8,763 nucleotides of DNA, from the NCBI GenBank assembly GCA_937901485.1, contig CALGTT010000086.1:1-8763 (forward strand). The letters are read 5' to 3'. Source of the DNA: an uncultured Ruminococcus sp. Lineage in GTDB: Bacteria > Bacillota > Clostridia > Oscillospirales > Ruminococcaceae. Position numbers and translations under genes: made by a program. Position 1 is the stretch's first letter; every line of letters starts with the position of its first letter. Under the pieces are notes generated by a model. That model did no database searches. It was not told the origin of the DNA and worked only from the letters and a program-made list of their open reading frames with translations. Shown here in pieces: positions 6,182-8,763 of this stretch.

Positions 6182-6230
6182 AGGAATATCCCCATACACA
6201 GCGTTTTTCTGTGTATGAGGATTCCTTTTT
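6182..6230 (+). terminator. Terminator between two convergent genes
   Basis: CATACACAG (6193-6201) pairs with CTGTGTATG (6209-6217) and, after a small internal loop, AGGAAT (6182-6187) pairs with ATTCCT (6221-6226); TTTTT at 6226-6230 follows. It ends the AAA/nuclease transcript. The integrase stop codon (6231-6229) overlaps its T-run, so the same stem can form at the end of the leftward transcript, but no U-tract follows on that strand. Confidence 0.8.
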
Positions 6231-8199
6231 AGCTTCCTTCTGGTTTGCATGGCTTTTCGGCAAGATCAAGTTTCTTCTCGATCAGGTTTGCGGCGATCTC
6301 ATCCGCCGACTGAATCGCATGGACATAGACTTTCGTTGTTGTCGCAACGCTGGAATGCCCAAGCCGTCTGGAAACGGTCGGGATATTGACACCGCCGGCG
6401 ATCAGAAGGGAAGCATGTGTGTGCCGGAGAGAATGCGGCGAAAAGTGCGGCAGACCATGCCGTTTCACAAATTTGCTCACCCAATCCGTCAGGCTGTCCG
6501 GATTCATCGGTGTGGAATCATCCTTGACGAACAGGCGATCATTCTGCACCCACTTCTTTGTCCCGTCTGCCAGCGTGATCTCAATCACATTCTCCCAGCG
6601 ATCCAGCAGGGCTTCACGCATGTTCAGCCAGTAGGTGCGGTATTCTGCCAGAATTGCAAACATATTTGCCGAAAGCCGGATGGTTCGCTCTGAGGTTGCA
6701 TTTTTCGTGCCCTTTGTGATGATGCCAAGCCCCTGCACATACTGACTGGTATTGCGGATGTGGATCACATGGTTTTCAAAATCAATATCCTTCCACTCCA
6801 GTCCCATCAGTTCTCCACGGCGCATACCGCTGAAAATCAGCAGATACATCGCCGTTTTCCATTTGATCGGTTCGTTGTCGAGCAGAGCCAGTACATGCCG
6901 TACCTGTTCATCATCCAGAAAATCCGCTTCCTTTTGTTCCATTCTGGGAGCCTTCATATAATTGCGGTCCGCCGGATTGAACGGGATCAGCCGTTCCCGT
7001 GCCGCCTGTGCAAGAATGCTGCTGATGAGGCGGTGATAGTGCAGTATGGTTTTTCCCGAAAGTCCGGTGGTTTCGGCGTGAATCTCAAAAATCTGTTTCG
7101 CCGGAAGCTGCAGTCCGGCTGCGATTTTTTCGGCGGATGCAATGCTGATGTGTTTCCCATTGCAGGCGGCAGAGATCGTTGCAGAAGAAACACCGCAGAG
7201 ATGGGAAAATGCCTCCCGTGTCAGCTGTTTTTGCTCCAGAATCTGCCGAAGCGACGTTGTACAGGCATAACTTCCAACCTGCTTGATGCCGCTTTCCCGC
7301 AGATTCTGGTAGAATGACTGTAAATGATGGGATTGGAGTTTACAAAGCCTTATATGCCCGATGGCGGCATTGATATGTACGAGCAGGGATTTGTAGCGTT
7401 CATAGGTTTTCGGTGCGAGCTGCGGCGGCTTGTTGTTTTCCATCCAGAATTCGGCGTATTCCTCGAAGCGGGTGTTCGGATCAAAGTAACCGCCGTTCTT
7501 GACGGCTTCTTCAAAGAGAACGATCTGCCGCTGTGCTGGCAGGATTGGGGCGTCGAAATCCTCACAAAACATTTTATACGAATTGTATATATCTGTGGTG
7601 GGAATGATATCGCTGCCCTCTCCGGCACAGAGTTTTTCTTCAATAAACCATGTGATAGAGTCGCACTTGCGGACGTGATTTTGAAAATATTTCTCGCTTT
7701 CTGGGCAGTATGTGAAGCCTCCCTGTTCCAAATAGCGCATTGCTCCCTCTATAGCCCACCGGATAAAGATGTGCAGCTCCTTCTTGAGTTTTTTCAGAAG
7801 ATCCGGATCACGGTCTTTTCGAGCGATGATGTTGTTAAAATGAATGACATTGCAGCGATCGAGGAGGGCAGGATCATCCTCTGGGAATGTCGGGAGGAAG
7901 TTGCCGATGAACAGGAATTTTGCCGTGAGTTCTGCGGAAAAAGGCTGCTGGAATTTACCATTGAGCATGAGCTTGTCACCGCCTGTGATAGTTTTGAAAA
8001 TCCGCCAATCCTTGGCAGCAATGTCCTTCTGCATTTCGCCTGAAATGTTCAGCTTTTTGCCGTAAATCTGCGACACGAGGAATTCTGCACGCAGTTCCGA
8101 CAGTGCCAGAGACGAGACATTTTCTGGGCCGAGTGCAGCAGCGATGCCGTGGTGGTAATAGTACCCACGCCAGACCTTGATGTGATTGCCATATTGCAT
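6229..8199 (-). CDS. Chimeric protein: truncated SF3 (D5/P4-type) helicase fused to a tyrosine integrase with an internal XRE HTH
   Basis: 656 residues from an ATG at 8199 preceded by AGGAAGGAGG at 6-base spacing, which decides this start over upstream in-frame codons. Residues about 17-220 match the C-terminal half of D5/P4 phage-type primase-helicases: LGPENVSS, GKKLNISGEM (Walker B region), IFKTITGGDKL, KFLFIGNFLP (sensor asparagine) and DRCNVIHF (arginine finger); the Walker A loop and primase domain are missing. From about 223 (AQRQIVLFEE) it becomes a Firmicutes mobile-element integrase: core-binding domain from 238, split by an XRE-type HTH at about 316-374, then the catalytic domain with R460 (GMRRGE), K499 (probable), H589 and R592 (PHSLRH), H615 (LGHSS) and nucleophile Y625 (KVYVHA). 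All catalytic residues are present, so DNA cutting and joining is plausible. The usual N-terminal arm-binding domain of such integrases appears replaced by the helicase piece. The helicase part is probably inactive. It sits divergent to the RHH gene, at what is likely one end of an integrated element. Confidence 0.9.
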   Translation of the reverse strand: MQYGNHIKVWRGYYYHHGIAAALGPENVSSLALSELRAEFLVSQIYGKKLNISGEMQKDIAAKDWRIFKTITGGDKLMLNGKFQQPFSAELTAKFLFIGNFLPTFPEDDPALLDRCNVIHFNNIIARKDRDPDLLKKLKKELHIFIRWAIEGAMRYLEQGGFTYCPESEKYFQNHVRKCDSITWFIEEKLCAGEGSDIIPTTDIYNSYKMFCEDFDAPILPAQRQIVLFEEAVKNGGYFDPNTRFEEYAEFWMENNKPPQLAPKTYERYKSLLVHINAAIGHIRLCKLQSHHLQSFYQNLRESGIKQVGSYACTTSLRQILEQKQLTREAFSHLCGVSSATISAACNGKHISIASAEKIAAGLQLPAKQIFEIHAETTGLSGKTILHYHRLISSILAQAARERLIPFNPADRNYMKAPRMEQKEADFLDDEQVRHVLALLDNEPIKWKTAMYLLIFSGMRRGELMGLEWKDIDFENHVIHIRNTSQYVQGLGIITKGTKNATSERTIRLSANMFAILAEYRTYWLNMREALLDRWENVIEITLADGTKKWVQNDRLFVKDDSTPMNPDSLTDWVSKFVKRHGLPHFSPHSLRHTHASLLIAGGVNIPTVSRRLGHSSVATTTKVYVHAIQSADEIAANLIEKKLDLAEKPCKPEGS

Positions 8200-8226
8200 G
8201 TAATACCTCCTTCCTGTTGGTATTAC
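8200..8226 (-). promoter_or_regulatory. Hairpin holding the Shine-Dalgarno sequence of the chimeric integrase gene
   Basis: On the minus strand GTAATACC (8226-8219) and GGTATTAC (8207-8200) are perfect 8-base inverted repeats around an 11-base loop, and the 3' arm abuts the ATG at 8199. The purine-rich AGGAAGGAGG spans loop and arm. In RNA this could hold the ribosome site and start region; in DNA it could be an operator, for instance for the HTH of the encoded protein. No clear -35/-10 pair is evident upstream; the AT-rich stretch around 8230-8242 may hold the -10. Confidence 0.55.
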
Positions 8227-8477
8227 AGTTATAATATATAAACGAAAAATGCCGATAAACGGAGGAAATCTAAAGGGACAAAATAATGCCAATTAAATCT
8301 TATTAACGCCAAACAACAAAGTAAGGGCAGATCAAGTCTGTCGATTTCGTTGGAATATGGCAAATAATCGCTGTATTCCTGCGAAACTATTATAAAATAA
8401 ATAGATCATAAAGATGATATAGAATGATCGTATAGAGTATATCATCTATATGATATGAAGATATAGGAGGAAAGTCT
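8227..8477. other. AT-rich divergent intergenic region
   Basis: This region separates the leftward integrase gene from the rightward RHH gene. It contains a repeated ATAAACG at 8238-8244 and 8255-8261, the imperfect palindrome GGCAGA-TCAAG-TCTGTC near 8327-8343, and the palindrome described separately. No open frame of useful length with a ribosome binding site is present. It is a reasonable place for divergent promoters and, if the flanking proteins are mobilisation functions, for a transfer origin, but no recognisable nick motif is seen. Confidence 0.5.
8413..8456. promoter_or_regulatory. Candidate operator palindrome upstream of the RHH gene
   Basis: ATATCAT (8439-8445) and ATGATAT (8450-8456) form a perfect 7-bp inverted repeat with a 4-base spacer, and another ATGATAT lies at 8414-8420. 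The inverted repeat ends 9 bases before the AGGAGG of the RHH gene. RHH proteins commonly bind short repeated palindromes near their own promoters, so autoregulation is a fair inference. AT-richness raises the chance of coincidental matches. Confidence 0.45.
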
Positions 8478-8744
8478 ATGGAAAACCAGAATAAAATAGT
8501 GATTAAGACATTGAAAATACCGCAGGAAACAGCCGAAAAACTGGAAACGGAAGCAGGGATGCGGGGCATGGATTTCAATGAATATGTGCTCGATTCTGCC
8601 CTGCATCAGGCTTGCAGACTGACACCGGCGGTTCTTTGCAGGATGGAGAATATCCTGCAAAGATGTATGCAATTCGTGGAAAGCCCGAAGCTCCGGAAGT
8701 GGGTCAGAAAGGAGATGGATGAATTATGGGGATTTTTGAGATGA
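8478..8744 (+). CDS. Small ribbon-helix-helix-like DNA-binding protein (88 aa), possible relaxosome or partition accessory
   Basis: An 88-residue protein with AGGAGG (8465-8470) 7 bases before its ATG. The N-terminus fits a ribbon-helix-helix fold: a beta strand at about 6-14 (KIVIKTLKI), helix A from P15 through about 28, and helix B from about 32 (DFNEYVLDSALHQ). The rest (50-88) is helical and charged, ending RKEMDELWGF. RHH proteins dimerise and bind DNA through the paired strands; on mobile elements they act as MobC-like relaxosome accessories, copy-number or partition regulators, or antitoxins. Position, divergent from an integrase and overlapping a downstream gene, favours a mobile-element role, but sequence alone does not separate these. 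The repeated ATGATAT motifs just upstream are candidate binding sites. It could instead be an antitoxin if the downstream gene is a toxin. Confidence 0.8.
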   Translation: MENQNKIVIKTLKIPQETAEKLETEAGMRGMDFNEYVLDSALHQACRLTPAVLCRMENILQRCMQFVESPKLRKWVRKEMDELWGFLR

Positions 8745-8763
8745 GTGTGAATGTTGACAGGTG
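8726..8763 (+). CDS. Start of an overlapping downstream gene, truncated by the window
   Basis: A frame opens at ATG 8726 (MGIFEMSVNVDR) and continues to the window edge; a second in-frame ATG at 8741 overlaps the TGA of the RHH gene in the classic ATGA arrangement. AGGAG at 8710-8714 suits the 8726 start, though 11 bases is a long spacing; the 8741 start would rely on translational coupling. Only about 12 residues are visible, too few to name a product. Tight overlap implies co-transcription with the RHH protein and probably a functional partnership. Confidence 0.45.
   Translation, partial: MGIFEMSVNVDR

Noticed and set aside
7324..8043. Plus-strand open frame of 239 codons
   Set aside because: It is antisense to the helicase part of the chimera, which has clear family motifs and a strong ribosome site; the plus frame has no recognisable motif and no suitable ribosome binding site.
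8200..8292. Upstream extension of the chimera by 31 codons
   Set aside because: The AGGAAGGAGG at 6-base spacing fixes the start at 8199, and the extension encodes an unrelated Phe/Ile/Pro-rich stretch from AT-rich intergenic DNA.
8186..8363. 10-bp inverted repeat TTGCCATATT (8186-8195) / AATATGGCAA (8354-8363) as integrase arm sites
   Set aside because: One copy lies in the coding start of the chimera, the match is short, and AT-rich context makes coincidence likely; no further copies were seen.
1..8763. tRNA or rRNA genes
   Set aside because: No cloverleaf with a TTCGA-type T-loop or rRNA-like conserved stretch was noticed on either strand.

Overview
The window looks like a chromosomal accessory region of a fibre-degrading gut or rumen Firmicute, most likely Ruminococcus or a close relative in the Oscillospiraceae. 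The main reason is a secreted-type GH98 glycoside hydrolase that ends in a type I dockerin, the signature of cellulosomal Ruminococcus. Strong AGGAGG ribosome binding sites, sigma-A-like promoters and the integrase type agree with this. Genus is an inference; nothing here fixes the species.

Layout. (1) 1-904 is the 3' part of an IS66-family insertion sequence, carrying the C-terminal 299 residues of its DDE transposase. (2) 905-3878 is a GH98-CBM-dockerin gene. It begins in the middle of a signal peptide, directly at the apparent IS end, with no canonical start codon upstream of the lysine pair. The IS therefore seems to have inserted into the first codons and removed the native promoter and start. 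(3) 3879-4595 is a 717-base stretch with no convincing complete protein gene but much structure: a GH98 terminator, two further hairpins, an exact 21-bp direct repeat, a near-consensus leftward promoter, a leftward GNRA-loop terminator, the tail of a broken gene, and the promoter of the next gene. The leftward promoter, repeats and terminator together suggest an undescribed small RNA of roughly 150-160 nt. (4) 4596-6167 is an AAA-ATPase-like/PD-(D/E)XK protein of a family common in gut bacteria and of unknown function. (5) 6229-8199, leftward, is a 656-residue chimera: a D5/P4-type SF3 helicase piece without its Walker A, fused in frame to a tyrosine integrase that has an XRE-type helix-turn-helix inside its DNA-binding region. 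(6) 8200-8477 is an AT-rich divergent intergenic region with an SD-containing hairpin before the integrase and a palindrome before the next gene. (7) 8478-8744 is a small ribbon-helix-helix-like protein, overlapping the start of a gene that runs off the window.

How the parts relate. The right end, from about 6170 onward, looks like the integrase-bearing edge of an integrated mobile element, with the RHH protein and its partner as the first genes of the rightward operon. The left part is host carbohydrate metabolism damaged by an IS. Between them lies a self-contained small-RNA-like unit beside a nuclease-family gene; partial complementarity between that RNA and the first codons of the nuclease gene is possible but unproven. 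The observations most worth following are the decapitated GH98 gene, the putative repeat-containing small RNA, and the helicase-HTH-integrase chimera with its hairpin-embedded ribosome binding site.
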